Source: an uncultured Eubacteriales bacterium (lineage in GTDB: Bacteria > Bacillota > Clostridia > Oscillospirales > Acutalibacteraceae). Taken from it: a DNA stretch of 49,831 nt. The position numbers and the translations under genes are program-made. The first letter of the stretch is position 1. Each line of letters starts with the position of its first letter. A model generated the notes under the pieces. It saw nothing but the letters and a program-made list of their open reading frames with translations. It had not been told where the DNA came from and did not search any database. The stretch covers positions 1 through 49,831 of the forward strand of contig CAKSHI010000012.1 of assembly GCA_934457115.1 (NCBI GenBank), given 5' to 3'. Positions 7,262 to 16,146 of this stretch are shown in pieces.

Positions 7262-8890
7262 TTATATGGTAGGCTTTCTACCAAAAATTCTTTTATACCA
7301 TGGAACTTTCTTGTTTTTCTCAACCCTTCCATTCCATTTATTATATTGATATGCTGAAAATTGCCTTGTATCTGTAATATCTAATCTTCTTGTATATATT
7401 TCTATAAGACCCTCATGCAATGCACTATACTTTTCCTGAATGTCTTCAATGGTACCTTGTTCTCTTATATAATCACCGGCTGTATCCCTTGGGTAATTGT
7501 TAATGGTATCATTTACAAATGTCTCTTTAGAAATTATAGATGATGCCAAAGAAATTAAATTTTCATCGTACTTCAAAACTTCCATTTTTTTCTTGGTAGC
7601 ACGAATAATTTCGATAGATCTAAGAAGATAGGGTAAATATTGTTTTTTAATTTCCCTGTCTTTATCACAGTAGCGGTCAAAGCCAAATCGTTTATAATAA
7701 TTCAAGTAATCATTTTCCTTACCAAAATACTCCGTACCCTCTTTAGCTTTAATTAGTGCACTCTCTAAGTCCTTATAAAATCCATATGCTTGTAATACAT
7801 TAATATTATCTTTTTTCATACTCAAGGACGAACGATCATTTGCATATGCACCGTTTACAGTTTCTTGACAGTTTGCTATATTCATCGAATAGGATTCCCC
7901 ATTACCAACATAAAGTTCTATGGGTGCATTACTACCTATTACTGTAACGGACTTACCTGTTATCTCAGTATATTTTTTTGAAACCATTTCGGCCAAATTC
8001 GACGTACTGCATCCAAATAAAATTATTTTTCCACGCCAAAACCATGGCTTTTTAATCTTTGCTGCAAACTCTGCTAACAGATCTTTATCGTAAGTTTCCA
8101 TATACGATGAAAATTTCTCACCGGTATTATGGCCACCATGACCTATAAACACAATATTTTCATCACGTTTAAGTTTAGTCTTTGGAAGTGCAACTTTTAA
8201 TAAATAATCCTTCCATGAAATTTTTCTCCTAATTTCCTCATTGTCATCTATATCTTGTTTACTGCCAGATATCCCCTCAATCTCTTTCTGATCATATGGC
8301 TGACATTTTTTAACAGGTTCACCTTTATATAAACGATTAATATTACCGTCTATAAATCCTTTAAACTGAAATGTCTTTTCATAATCGCGAAATATATTAT
8401 TTTCATCATTTCTTAATGCAGGATTACTTTTTATGGCTTTATTTTCATCTATTGGCCTATATTTGTAACTAGTATTCACAACAGGGTCATTATTTACATT
8501 TAAATTAATCTTTACTCTTTGAGCCGGGATATTTTTATTTTGACCCATGTCCGCATCTGAATCTACTATATTATTTAGCATAACCTTAGGGATTACAGTC
8601 TTATGTCGTTCAGCATTTGCTTCAAGTCTTATGTCATCATTTACGGCCTGACCGTTAATGATATCAGTCGTATTTTGATAACCTGACTGTTTTTGTTGTT
8701 TGTAATGGCTTATTTCATGCGGAATAGTCTCGTCGCATCCGGGGGCTACATATATACTTTTTCCCCTGGTATATGCATATGCCCCTATTTTATAGGGCTC
8801 AGCTGAATTTCTTACAATAGAAACCTCACTATCTGAAACACCGCACATTTTTTTAACATCTTTAAGCTTAACCCTGTCTAACGAAAACAT
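7262..8890 (-). CDS. DUF4157 (eCIS-core-like) protein with caspase-fold C80/CPD-like protease domain
   Basis: 542 residues, accessory in character. Residues about 25-95 resemble the DUF4157/eCIS-core domain: a Y-V-A-P strand, then P-H-E-I-S-H-Y-K-Q-Q with a zinc-protease HExxH at 58-62, and a downstream acidic segment R-L-E-A-N-A-E (about 88-94) that could supply the third ligand. A low-complexity linker follows. At about 243-335 there is a clan-CD-like core: V-F-I-G-H-G-G-H (His251) and I-I-L-F-G-C-S-T-S (Cys294), spaced like the His-Cys dyad of the MARTX cysteine protease domain (C80). The remaining 200 residues are helical and basic, ending KRIFGRKP. No signal peptide is seen. Such combinations are known in toxins and injection-system cargo, but no injection genes are near. 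AGGGGG precedes the ATG. Domain calls are by motif only. Confidence 0.7.
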   Translation of the reverse strand: MFSLDRVKLKDVKKMCGVSDSEVSIVRNSAEPYKIGAYAYTRGKSIYVAPGCDETIPHEISHYKQQKQSGYQNTTDIINGQAVNDDIRLEANAERHKTVIPKVMLNNIVDSDADMGQNKNIPAQRVKINLNVNNDPVVNTSYKYRPIDENKAIKSNPALRNDENNIFRDYEKTFQFKGFIDGNINRLYKGEPVKKCQPYDQKEIEGISGSKQDIDDNEEIRRKISWKDYLLKVALPKTKLKRDENIVFIGHGGHNTGEKFSSYMETYDKDLLAEFAAKIKKPWFWRGKIILFGCSTSNLAEMVSKKYTEITGKSVTVIGSNAPIELYVGNGESYSMNIANCQETVNGAYANDRSSLSMKKDNINVLQAYGFYKDLESALIKAKEGTEYFGKENDYLNYYKRFGFDRYCDKDREIKKQYLPYLLRSIEIIRATKKKMEVLKYDENLISLASSIISKETFVNDTINNYPRDTAGDYIREQGTIEDIQEKYSALHEGLIEIYTRRLDITDTRQFSAYQYNKWNGRVEKNKKVPWYKRIFGRKPTI

Positions 8891-8938
8891 ACCATAAGCC
8901 CCCTAAAATTAATTAAAAATCATGCATCTACCAAACCT

Positions 8939-8967
8939 AATATAAAACAAATAACCTTAAAAATCAA
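8939..8967 (-). promoter_or_regulatory. Possible promoter for the DUF4157/protease gene
   Basis: Minus strand TTGATT (8967-8962), 17-base spacer, TATATT (8944-8939), placed in the 80-base gap after uvrA. It would allow this gene to be expressed apart from uvrBA. The -35 box overlaps the region just after the uvrA stop. Confidence 0.45.
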
Positions 8968-8970
8968 ATA

Positions 8971-11790
8971 TTAAAGAAATTTTTTCAGGTATTTTCCTGT
9001 ATATGAATTTTTAACCTTTACAATTTCCTCAGGCGTACCGCAGGCTACAACGTAGCCCCCTTTATCCCCACCCTCGGGACCTAAGTCTATTATATAATCC
9101 GCACTTTTTATAAGATCGAGATTATGCTCGATAACTAACACTGTGTTTCCTGAATCCACAAGCTTTTGAAGTACATCAATAAGCTTATGAACATCTGCTA
9201 TATGGAGTCCTGTTGTAGGTTCATCAAGTATATATATTGTTTTTCCTGTCGGCCTTTTGGAAAGTTCCGAGGCAAGTTTTACTCTTTGAGCTTCTCCACC
9301 TGAAAGTGTTGTTGCCGATTGTCCTACTTTTATATAACCCAATCCAACATCGCATAAAGTTCTAAGTTTTTTCTCAATCTTGGGTATATTGCTAAAGAAC
9401 TCCAATGCTTCTTCAACCGTCATTTCAAGGACATCATAGATACTCTTGTCTTTATATTTAACTTCAAGCGTTTCCCTATTATACCTTTTGCCCTTACATA
9501 CTTCACATGGTACGTAGACGTCAGGCAAAAAATGCATTTCAATTTTTATTATACCGTCGCCGGTACAAGCCTCACATCTTCCGCCCTTTACGTTAAATGA
9601 AAATCTACTGCTGCCAAACCCCTTCATCTTTGCTTGTTGTGTAGTTGAAAATAGTTCTCGTATATCAGTAAACACTCCCGTATATGTTGCAGGATTTGAT
9701 CTTGGTGTCCTTCCTATAGGCGACTGATTAATATCTATAACCTTATCGATATTTTCTACTCCAAGAATCTTTTCATGTTTTCCGGACTTAGCTTTTGATT
9801 GATTTATAGTATGAGAAAGGCTTTTATATAGTATTTCATTAATTAATGATGATTTCCCCGAACCCGACACACCAGTAACACAAACAAACTCACCAAGTGG
9901 AATTTCTACATCTATATTTTTAAGATTATTCTCGCAGGCACCTATTATTTTAAGTTTTTTTCCATTTCCGCTTCGTCTTTTTTCGGGAACAGGTACTTTC
10001 TTTTTCCCCGTCATATATTGACCCGTTATAGACTCCTCACATGACTTAATATCATCTATTGTACCCGCGCATACAACATTTCCTCCATGCACTCCCGCTT
10101 TTGGACCTATATCAACTATATAATCCGCCGCATACATTGTATCCTCGTCATGTTCAACAACGATAACTGTATTTCCAACATCTCTTAGATGTTTCAATGT
10201 ACCTATCAATTTATCGTTATCTCCTTGGTGGAGACCTATACTTGGTTCATCTAATATATAAAGTACACCCATTAAAGATGACCCTATTTGAGTTGCAAGA
10301 CGAATCCTTTGACTTTCTCCTCCCGAAAGCGTGCCGGATGATCTTGATAATGTAAGATATTCAAGTCCTACACTATTTAAGAAATTTAGCCTTTCTCTTA
10401 TTTCTTTTAAAACTTCTTTGGCTATCAATTGCTCTCTTTGAGTAAGCTCTATATTTTCAACAAAGTCCAAAGCATCCGCAATTGATTTCTCGCAAAAGTC
10501 ATTTATATTTATCCCGCCAACAGTAACGGATAAACTTTCCTTAGAAAGTCTTTTTCCCTCGCACTCATCGCAAGGTATAGCACTCATATATGCTTCTATC
10601 TCACTTTTTATCCAACTGCTGCTTGTCTCTCTAAAACGTCTTTCAAGGTTGTTGATGATTCCCTCAAACTTGGTTTTATATGTCCCACTTCCATATGCAT
10701 TTTTTCTTGTGACAGTAATCTCCTCATCACCCGTACCATAAAGCAGGATATTTACTATATCATCACTTAAATTTTTTATTGGTGTATCTAAAGAAAAATC
10801 ATATTTTTTTGAAAGAGCCTTAAAATACATCGTGGCTATTGTGCTTCCTTCCATAGCCCAACCGCTTGCCTTTATTGCACCCTGGTTTATTGATAATTCC
10901 TTATTGGGTAAAATCAAATCGGGATCTATTTTCATAAAAACGCCCAAGCCGGTACATTTCTTACAGGCTCCAAAAGGATTGTTAAACGAAAACATTCTTG
11001 GTGATAGCTCATCAATGCTCACTCCATGATCAGGACATGCATAGTTTTGAGAAAATACCAAATCCTCCCCGTCAATAACATTTATAACAACGATAGAACC
11101 CGATACAGCAGTTGCTGTTTCTATAGAATCGGCAAGTCTCGATTTTACATTATCATCTATAATTAACCTATCTATAACTATTTCTATAGTATGCTTTTTA
11201 TTTTTCTCAAGCTTTATTTCTTCTGCTAAATCATATATAATTCCATCGACTCTAACTCTTACATAGCCGCCCTTTCTTGCGTCGTCAAGGACTTTTACAT
11301 GCTGACCCTTTCTCGCCTTTACAACGGGAGCTAAAACCATTATTTTAGTTCTTTTAGGAAGATTCATAACTTGATCTACAATTTGGTCAACAGTTTGCTG
11401 CTTTATTTCTTTGCCGCAAACCGAGCAATGAGGTATTCCTATCCTTGCATACAAAAGCCTTAGGTAATCATAAATTTCAGTTACAGTACCCACTGTTGAC
11501 CTTGGATTTTTAGAAGTAGTTTTTTGGTCTATAGATATTGCCGGCGAAAGACCCTCTATATAATCAACATCCGGCTTCTCCATTTGACCTAAAAACTGCC
11601 TTGCATAGGATGATAAAGACTCAACATATCTTCTTTGCCCCTCTGCATAAATAGTATCAAAAGCAAGAGACGACTTTCCCGAACCGGAAAGTCCCGTTAA
11701 AACTACAAGCTTATCCCTTGGTATAGATAAATCTATATTTTTTAAGTTATGTTCTCTCGCACCTTTTATAAATATATTTTTAGTAGACAT
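8971..11790 (-). CDS. uvrA: Excinuclease ABC subunit A
   Basis: 939 residues, full length. Two ABC modules are visible: Walker A motifs G-L-S-G-S-G-K-S-S (about 33) and G-V-S-G-S-G-K-S-S (about 640), two L-S-G-G-E signatures, and the zinc-binding CxxC pairs (C-S-V-C-G, C-E-A-C-x-G-D-G, C-E-V-C-K-G-K). UvrA is the damage sensor of nucleotide excision repair and loads UvrB. It lies 20 bases downstream of uvrB, the usual uvrBA order. No SOS box was identified. Confidence 0.97.
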   Translation of the reverse strand: MSTKNIFIKGAREHNLKNIDLSIPRDKLVVLTGLSGSGKSSLAFDTIYAEGQRRYVESLSSYARQFLGQMEKPDVDYIEGLSPAISIDQKTTSKNPRSTVGTVTEIYDYLRLLYARIGIPHCSVCGKEIKQQTVDQIVDQVMNLPKRTKIMVLAPVVKARKGQHVKVLDDARKGGYVRVRVDGIIYDLAEEIKLEKNKKHTIEIVIDRLIIDDNVKSRLADSIETATAVSGSIVVINVIDGEDLVFSQNYACPDHGVSIDELSPRMFSFNNPFGACKKCTGLGVFMKIDPDLILPNKELSINQGAIKASGWAMEGSTIATMYFKALSKKYDFSLDTPIKNLSDDIVNILLYGTGDEEITVTRKNAYGSGTYKTKFEGIINNLERRFRETSSSWIKSEIEAYMSAIPCDECEGKRLSKESLSVTVGGININDFCEKSIADALDFVENIELTQREQLIAKEVLKEIRERLNFLNSVGLEYLTLSRSSGTLSGGESQRIRLATQIGSSLMGVLYILDEPSIGLHQGDNDKLIGTLKHLRDVGNTVIVVEHDEDTMYAADYIVDIGPKAGVHGGNVVCAGTIDDIKSCEESITGQYMTGKKKVPVPEKRRSGNGKKLKIIGACENNLKNIDVEIPLGEFVCVTGVSGSGKSSLINEILYKSLSHTINQSKAKSGKHEKILGVENIDKVIDINQSPIGRTPRSNPATYTGVFTDIRELFSTTQQAKMKGFGSSRFSFNVKGGRCEACTGDGIIKIEMHFLPDVYVPCEVCKGKRYNRETLEVKYKDKSIYDVLEMTVEEALEFFSNIPKIEKKLRTLCDVGLGYIKVGQSATTLSGGEAQRVKLASELSKRPTGKTIYILDEPTTGLHIADVHKLIDVLQKLVDSGNTVLVIEHNLDLIKSADYIIDLGPEGGDKGGYVVACGTPEEIVKVKNSYTGKYLKKFL

Positions 11791-11810
11791 AAATCCACCC
11801 CAAATTCGCT

Positions 11811-13769
11811 TTAAATTTCCTCTTTTAGTTTATTAATCTTGTCCCTTAAATACGCAGCGTGCTCAAATTCAAGTAATTTTGCTGCAGCCTTCATTTCTTT
11901 TGTAAGCTCGGCAATCAGCTTTTCTTTTTCTGTCTTTGTAAGCCTTTTCTTTTTGCCTAACTTTTTATCCGCACCTGATATTTCCAAAACATCGGCTACT
12001 TTCTTGCTTATTGTTTTTGGTACAATACCGTGGTCTTTATTATATTGCATTTGTATTTCACGGCGACGCTGAGTTTCGGTTATGGCTATCTCCATAGACC
12101 TCGTGACTTGGTCGGCATACATTATAACTTGACCTTGTGAATTTCTTGCTGCCCTTCCTATTGTTTGTATAAGAGACCTTTCTGAGCGTAGGAAGCCTTC
12201 CTTATCCGCATCTAATATGGCGACAAGCGAAACTTCGGGTATGTCCAAACCCTCTCTTAATAGGTTAATTCCAACAAGTACATCAAACTTTCCAAGCCTT
12301 AAATCCCTTATTATTTCCATTCTTTCTACAGTATCTATATCATAATGCATATATTTAACTTTTATGCCGACATTTTCAAGATAAGCGGTCAAATCCTCCG
12401 CCATCTTTTTAGTAAGAGTAGTAACTAAAACTCTATTTCCCTTTTCAGTCCTCGTATTTATTTCAGATATTAAATCCTCAATTTGACCCTCTGTAGGTTT
12501 TACTATAATTTCGGGGTCTAAAAGCCCTGTGGGTCTTATTACCTGCTCTACTATTTGAGTGCTTTTCTCTTTTTCTAAATCTCCGGGGGTAGCACTCACA
12601 AAGATCACCTGATTAATTCTGCTATAAAATTCATCGAAATTAAGAGGCCTGTTGTCAAATGCCGATGGAAGCCTAAACCCATAATTTATCAAGTTTTCCT
12701 TTCTTGCTCTATCACCTGCATACATTCCCCTAACCTGCGGCAATGTAACGTGAGACTCATCGACAAATAAAAGATAATCTTTAGGGAAATAGTCTATCAA
12801 CGTAAACGGAGCACTCCCCGGCTCTCTCCCGGACATTATCCTCGAATAATTTTCAATTCCCTTACAAAAACCAATTTCCCTAAGCATTTCTATATCATAT
12901 CTTGTTCTTTGCTCAATCCTTTGAGCTTCTAATAGTTTACCGTTATTTCTAAAAAAGTCAAGCCTTGACTCAAGCTCCTTATTGATATTTGCAATAGCTA
13001 ATTCAAGCTTGTCCTTTGGTACAATATAATGAGAAGCAGGATAAATCGCAACATGTTTCAAAAGAGCATTGACTTGACCTGATACAGGGTTTATTTCACT
13101 TATTCTTTCTATTTCATCGCCAAAAAATTCTACTCTTATAACGTAATCTGAGGCTTGAGCCGGGAATATTTCAACCACATCGCCCCTTACTCGAAATTTA
13201 TTTCTAACAAAGTTTATATCATTTCTTTCGTATTGCAATTCAACAAGCTTAGCAATTAACTCTTCTCTGGTTTTCGTCATTCCCGGTCTTAATGATATAA
13301 CCATTGTCTTATAATCTATTGGGTTTCCCAAGCTATAAATGCATGAAACACTTGAAACTATAATTACATCGTCTCTTTCTGCCAGTGCAGAGGTTGCCGA
13401 GTGCCTTAACTTATCTATTTCATCATTTATTGCGGAATCTTTTTCTATATATGTGTCCGTATTTGCAATATAAGCCTCAGGCTGATAATAGTCATAATAA
13501 GATACAAAATATTCCACAGCATTTTCAGGAAAAAATTCTTTAAATTCCGAACAAAGTTGAGCTGCCAAAGTTTTATTATGCGCTAAAACCAACGTAGGTT
13601 TATTGACCTTTTCTATAACATTAGCCATTGTGAAAGTTTTTCCCGAACCCGTAACACCAAGCAAAGTCTGCTCTTTGTAACCGTTTTTTATTCCATTTAC
13701 AAGTTTTTCTATAGCCTGCGGTTGATCACCCGTAGGTTTATAATTAGATTTTAATTTAAACGATCCCAT
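11811..13769 (-). CDS. uvrB: Excinuclease ABC subunit B
   Basis: 652 residues. It has Walker A G-V-T-G-S-G-K-T-F-T, the DNA-clamping beta-hairpin region Y-Y-D-Y-Y-Q-P-E-A-Y, helicase motifs including T-L-T-K-K-M-A-E-D and a C-terminal UVR motif (L-L-E-F-E-H-A-A-Y-L-R-D). I set the start at the ATG at 13769 (MGSFKLKSNYKP) because AAGGGGG lies 6 bases upstream and family members begin there; the open frame extends 16 codons further. UvrB verifies damage and recruits UvrC. Only 20 bases separate it from the MGMT-family gene upstream. Confidence 0.96.
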   Translation of the reverse strand: MGSFKLKSNYKPTGDQPQAIEKLVNGIKNGYKEQTLLGVTGSGKTFTMANVIEKVNKPTLVLAHNKTLAAQLCSEFKEFFPENAVEYFVSYYDYYQPEAYIANTDTYIEKDSAINDEIDKLRHSATSALAERDDVIIVSSVSCIYSLGNPIDYKTMVISLRPGMTKTREELIAKLVELQYERNDINFVRNKFRVRGDVVEIFPAQASDYVIRVEFFGDEIERISEINPVSGQVNALLKHVAIYPASHYIVPKDKLELAIANINKELESRLDFFRNNGKLLEAQRIEQRTRYDIEMLREIGFCKGIENYSRIMSGREPGSAPFTLIDYFPKDYLLFVDESHVTLPQVRGMYAGDRARKENLINYGFRLPSAFDNRPLNFDEFYSRINQVIFVSATPGDLEKEKSTQIVEQVIRPTGLLDPEIIVKPTEGQIEDLISEINTRTEKGNRVLVTTLTKKMAEDLTAYLENVGIKVKYMHYDIDTVERMEIIRDLRLGKFDVLVGINLLREGLDIPEVSLVAILDADKEGFLRSERSLIQTIGRAARNSQGQVIMYADQVTRSMEIAITETQRRREIQMQYNKDHGIVPKTISKKVADVLEISGADKKLGKKKRLTKTEKEKLIAELTKEMKAAAKLLEFEHAAYLRDKINKLKEEI

Positions 13770-13789
13770 CAAATTCCCCCTTAAATCGG

Positions 13790-14119
13790 TTAATATGATT
13801 TCACACTTAGTAAACAATCGTCTTTAAATTGGTACTTATCCAAATCAGCAGTATAATCTATAACCTCTATCCCGTTTTTTTCCAGCTTTTCCTTTTGTTT
13901 TTCTATTCCTCCAAAGGCAAAATGTTTGGAAAGTTTGCCTTTTCTATCTACAACCTTATAGCAAGGATATAAATCTTTATTAGGATTATTGTGTAATATA
14001 TTCCCAACAGCCCTCGCCAAGTTTTTGTTTCCAAGGTACATTGCAATTTGCCCATATGTCACGACTTTTCCATGCGGTATAGTAGTAAGATACATATATA
14101 CTTTTTCTTTTATGGTCAT
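13790..14119 (-). CDS. MGMT-family protein (O6-alkylguanine transferase C-terminal domain only)
   Basis: 109 residues, just the DNA-binding/active-site half of an O6-methylguanine-DNA methyltransferase, with no N-terminal ribonuclease-like domain. The helix-turn-helix with arginine finger is seen (V-T-Y-G-Q-I-A and A-R-A-V-G). The active-site motif reads P-C-Y-K-V-V (Cys53) where classical enzymes have P-C-H-R-V. The cysteine is kept, so it is not a Trp-type alkyltransferase-like protein, but the usual His is Tyr. It may repair alkylated bases or only bind them. It sits between radC and uvrB. Confidence 0.85.
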   Translation of the reverse strand: MTIKEKVYMYLTTIPHGKVVTYGQIAMYLGNKNLARAVGNILHNNPNKDLYPCYKVVDRKGKLSKHFAFGGIEKQKEKLEKNGIEVIDYTADLDKYQFKDDCLLSVKSY

Positions 14120-14141
14120 ATTAAAGCCTCTTTAAACATCA

Positions 14142-14831
14142 TTATCGTTGTGGACTAAATAAGTCCTTTCCCAAATTACTTTGGGCCAAAGAAACATAAT
14201 CCCCGTCAGCCACAATCAAATGATCAACTAATCTCACTCCAACAAGCCTTAATGATTCAAAGGTCGCACTTGTTGCCAATAAATCTTCCCTTGACGGTAA
14301 TGCAATACCGCTTGGATGATTATGAGCAATAATAGCCTTGCTTGCATTATATCTCATAGCCAGTTCAACTATTTTTCTAATGTATATTTCAGAGGCATTG
14401 ACACTGCCTTCACTTACCTTGCCGCAATACAAAAACTTTGACTTTTTGTCCATTAACAAAAGTATCACCGCTTCATTTATAACTCCTACAAACTTACTTA
14501 GAATTAAACTTCCTATAGTCTCATCAGTCAAAACTGAATCTTGTAAATGGTGCTTGTCCTCCAAGTAACATCTGCAAATTTGTGGTATCATCTTCAAAAA
14601 GACCGCTGAGCTTTTACCAATACCTTCTATTTTCATAAGTTCTTCAATCGGCGCATCAAATACAGCCGAAAAAGATCCAAATGAGTCTATAAGCGCGTGA
14701 CCCACTTCATTAGTATTCTTCCTTGAAATTGAATTAAATAAAATCATTTCGATTTTTTCATGATCTTTAAGACTTTCTAATCCTTGCTCTAAAAATTTAT
14801 CTCTCATTCTATCTCTATGTCCTTCGTGCAT
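14142..14831 (-). CDS. radC: RadC family JAB-domain protein
   Basis: 229 residues. An N-terminal helix-hairpin-helix region (I-E-G-I-G-K-S-S-A near 70) is followed by a JAMM/MPN+ domain with I-I-A-H-N-H-P-S-G near 165 and a following D-x-x-x-T segment, so the metal-binding residues are present. The family role is unresolved despite the historical repair name. First gene of the leftward repair run. An -10-like TATAAT lies upstream with a poor -35. Confidence 0.93.
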   Translation of the reverse strand: MHEGHRDRMRDKFLEQGLESLKDHEKIEMILFNSISRKNTNEVGHALIDSFGSFSAVFDAPIEELMKIEGIGKSSAVFLKMIPQICRCYLEDKHHLQDSVLTDETIGSLILSKFVGVINEAVILLLMDKKSKFLYCGKVSEGSVNASEIYIRKIVELAMRYNASKAIIAHNHPSGIALPSREDLLATSATFESLRLVGVRLVDHLIVADGDYVSLAQSNLGKDLFSPQR

Positions 14832-14968
14832 TTTATACTTCCTTTCGTCTAAAGAAGCTTATATTATCACTTTTATATTTATTATATAATCTTTTAGGCA
14901 ATTTGAAAAGTGTAATTTTGTTTGTTTTATGATATAATAAATCGAATCAAAATAAAGAGGAATGAAAA

Positions 14969-15931
14969 ATGAGAAATATTGAAATAAAAAAGAATGACGC
15001 AAACCAAAGGCTTGATAAGTTCCTTTCTAAGACCTTAAAGACTTTACCTTCTTCACTTATGTACAAATACATAAGAAAAAAACGTATCAAACTAAACGGT
15101 AAAAGGTGTGAAATATCTACACGACTTAAAGAAGGTGATATACTATCGCTTTATATTAACGATGAATTTTTTGAAACACACGAAGATCAATATGATTTTT
15201 TAAAAGCGCCTACTGACATTAATATTATCTATGAAGATGAAAATATTATGCTTATAGATAAGCCGGCAGGGTTAATCGTACATCAAGACGAAAATTACCA
15301 CTTTGATTCTCTTATATCAAGGATTCAACACTATTTGTATGATAAGCTTGAATTCAACCCAAAAGATGAACACAGCTTTACCCCCGCATTGGTAAATCGA
15401 ATAGATAGAAACACAGGCGGAATAGTAATAGCCGCTAAAAACGCCGAATCACTTCGAATACTTAATAATAAAATGAGAAATAGAGAAATTAAAAAGAAGT
15501 ACTTATGTATTGCACATGGGATATTTAAAGTCAAATCAAGTACACTTGTAGCATTTCTAGAAAAAAATGAAAAACAAAATCGAGTCTATATATCAAACAA
15601 AGAAAAACCGGGATATAAAACAATTAAAACGAAATATAGAGTAATTGATGAAAAATCAAAAAAATTCAGTCTTTTAGAGGTCGAACTTCTAACGGGTAGA
15701 ACCCACCAAATAAGAGCTCACATGGCATATATAGGCCACCCTCTTTTAGGTGATGGAAAATACGGCACCAATGATCTAAACAAAAATTTAGGATATAAAA
15801 GGCAGTGCTTATGCTCATATAAGCTAATGTTTAGTTTTTCCAGTTCAGCAGGAATACTCGAGTATCTTAACTCACAACAATTTGAAGTTCCAAATGTATG
15901 GTTCGTCGAGGATTTTTATAACAAATTGTAA
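14969..15931 (+). CDS. RluC/RluD-family 23S rRNA pseudouridine synthase
   Basis: 320 residues. An N-terminal S4 RNA-binding domain (R-L-D-K-F-L at about 14, R-I-K-L-N-G-K-R) precedes the synthase domain. The catalytic motif reads N-R-I-D-R-N-T-G-G, the variant of H-R-L-D-x-x-T-S-G with the catalytic Asp kept; G-R-T-H-Q-I-R-A-H and G-H-P-L-L-G-D-G-K-Y are clear. The exact target uridine cannot be told from sequence. AGAGGA precedes the ATG; a TATAAT lies around 14934. It is divergent from radC. Confidence 0.9.
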   Translation: MRNIEIKKNDANQRLDKFLSKTLKTLPSSLMYKYIRKKRIKLNGKRCEISTRLKEGDILSLYINDEFFETHEDQYDFLKAPTDINIIYEDENIMLIDKPAGLIVHQDENYHFDSLISRIQHYLYDKLEFNPKDEHSFTPALVNRIDRNTGGIVIAAKNAESLRILNNKMRNREIKKKYLCIAHGIFKVKSSTLVAFLEKNEKQNRVYISNKEKPGYKTIKTKYRVIDEKSKKFSLLEVELLTGRTHQIRAHMAYIGHPLLGDGKYGTNDLNKNLGYKRQCLCSYKLMFSFSSSAGILEYLNSQQFEVPNVWFVEDFYNKL

Positions 15932-15997
15932 AATAATAAAAAATAAGACCTCATATAGTTTTATATACTATTTTATCTGTTTTTCCTTATAAAAGCA

Positions 15998-16031
15998 TTG
16001 ACATTGTCAAACATATGTTGTACTATATAAT
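15998..16031 (+). promoter_or_regulatory. Sigma-A promoter of zinc-ribbon gene copy 1
   Basis: Two overlapping readings fit: TTGTCA (16004-16009), 16 bases, TATAAT (16026-16031), or TTGACA (15998-16003), 17 bases, TACTAT (16021-16026). Either puts the start only a few bases upstream of the tRNA-like element at 16042, so the element would be nearly at the 5' end of the transcript. Confidence 0.65.
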
Positions 16032-16041
16032 AAGCCAATCG

Positions 16042-16114
16042 GCCCGAGTAGCTTATTAGTAGAGCGTTGTTATATAGTTATTTCAAAGGCATCGGTGCAA
16101 GTCCGATCTAGGGC
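16042..16114 (+). ncRNA. tRNA-like element in the 5' leader of zinc-ribbon gene copy 1
   Basis: 73 bases that fold like a tRNA: acceptor GCCCGAG/CTAGGGC (6 of 7 pairs), TA at positions 8-9, D arm GCTT-ATTAGTA-GAGC, G26, a 20-base central hairpin (TTG-TT-ATA-TAGT-TAT-TT-CAA, U-U mismatches inside), a 4-base variable region AGGC, and a T arm ATCGG-TGCAAGT-CCGAT with a 7-base loop keeping T54, C56, A57 and A58. Position 55 is G, and the D loop lacks the usual GG. There is no 3' CCA and no normal 7-base anticodon loop. It is followed by a small GAATT/AATTC hairpin, the GAGG ribosome site and the ATG at 16147. It is probably a cis-regulatory RNA, not a working tRNA. The structure is hand-folded. 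Confidence 0.65.
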
Positions 16115-16146
16115 GAATTTTTCAATTCAAAGCGAGGTTATATTAA

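Noticed and set aside
7262..8890. Contractile injection system or prophage locus
   Set aside because: Only the DUF4157-like protein is present; neighbours are ordinary repair and tRNA-modification genes.
13790..14119. Alkyltransferase-like protein with Trp at the active site
   Set aside because: The motif is P-C-Y-K-V, so the active-site cysteine is present.
16042..16114. Cobalamin riboswitch, because of the GGTGCAAGTCC segment
   Set aside because: No B12 box (GCCACTG) and no room for the full aptamer; the segment fits a T-loop hairpin instead.
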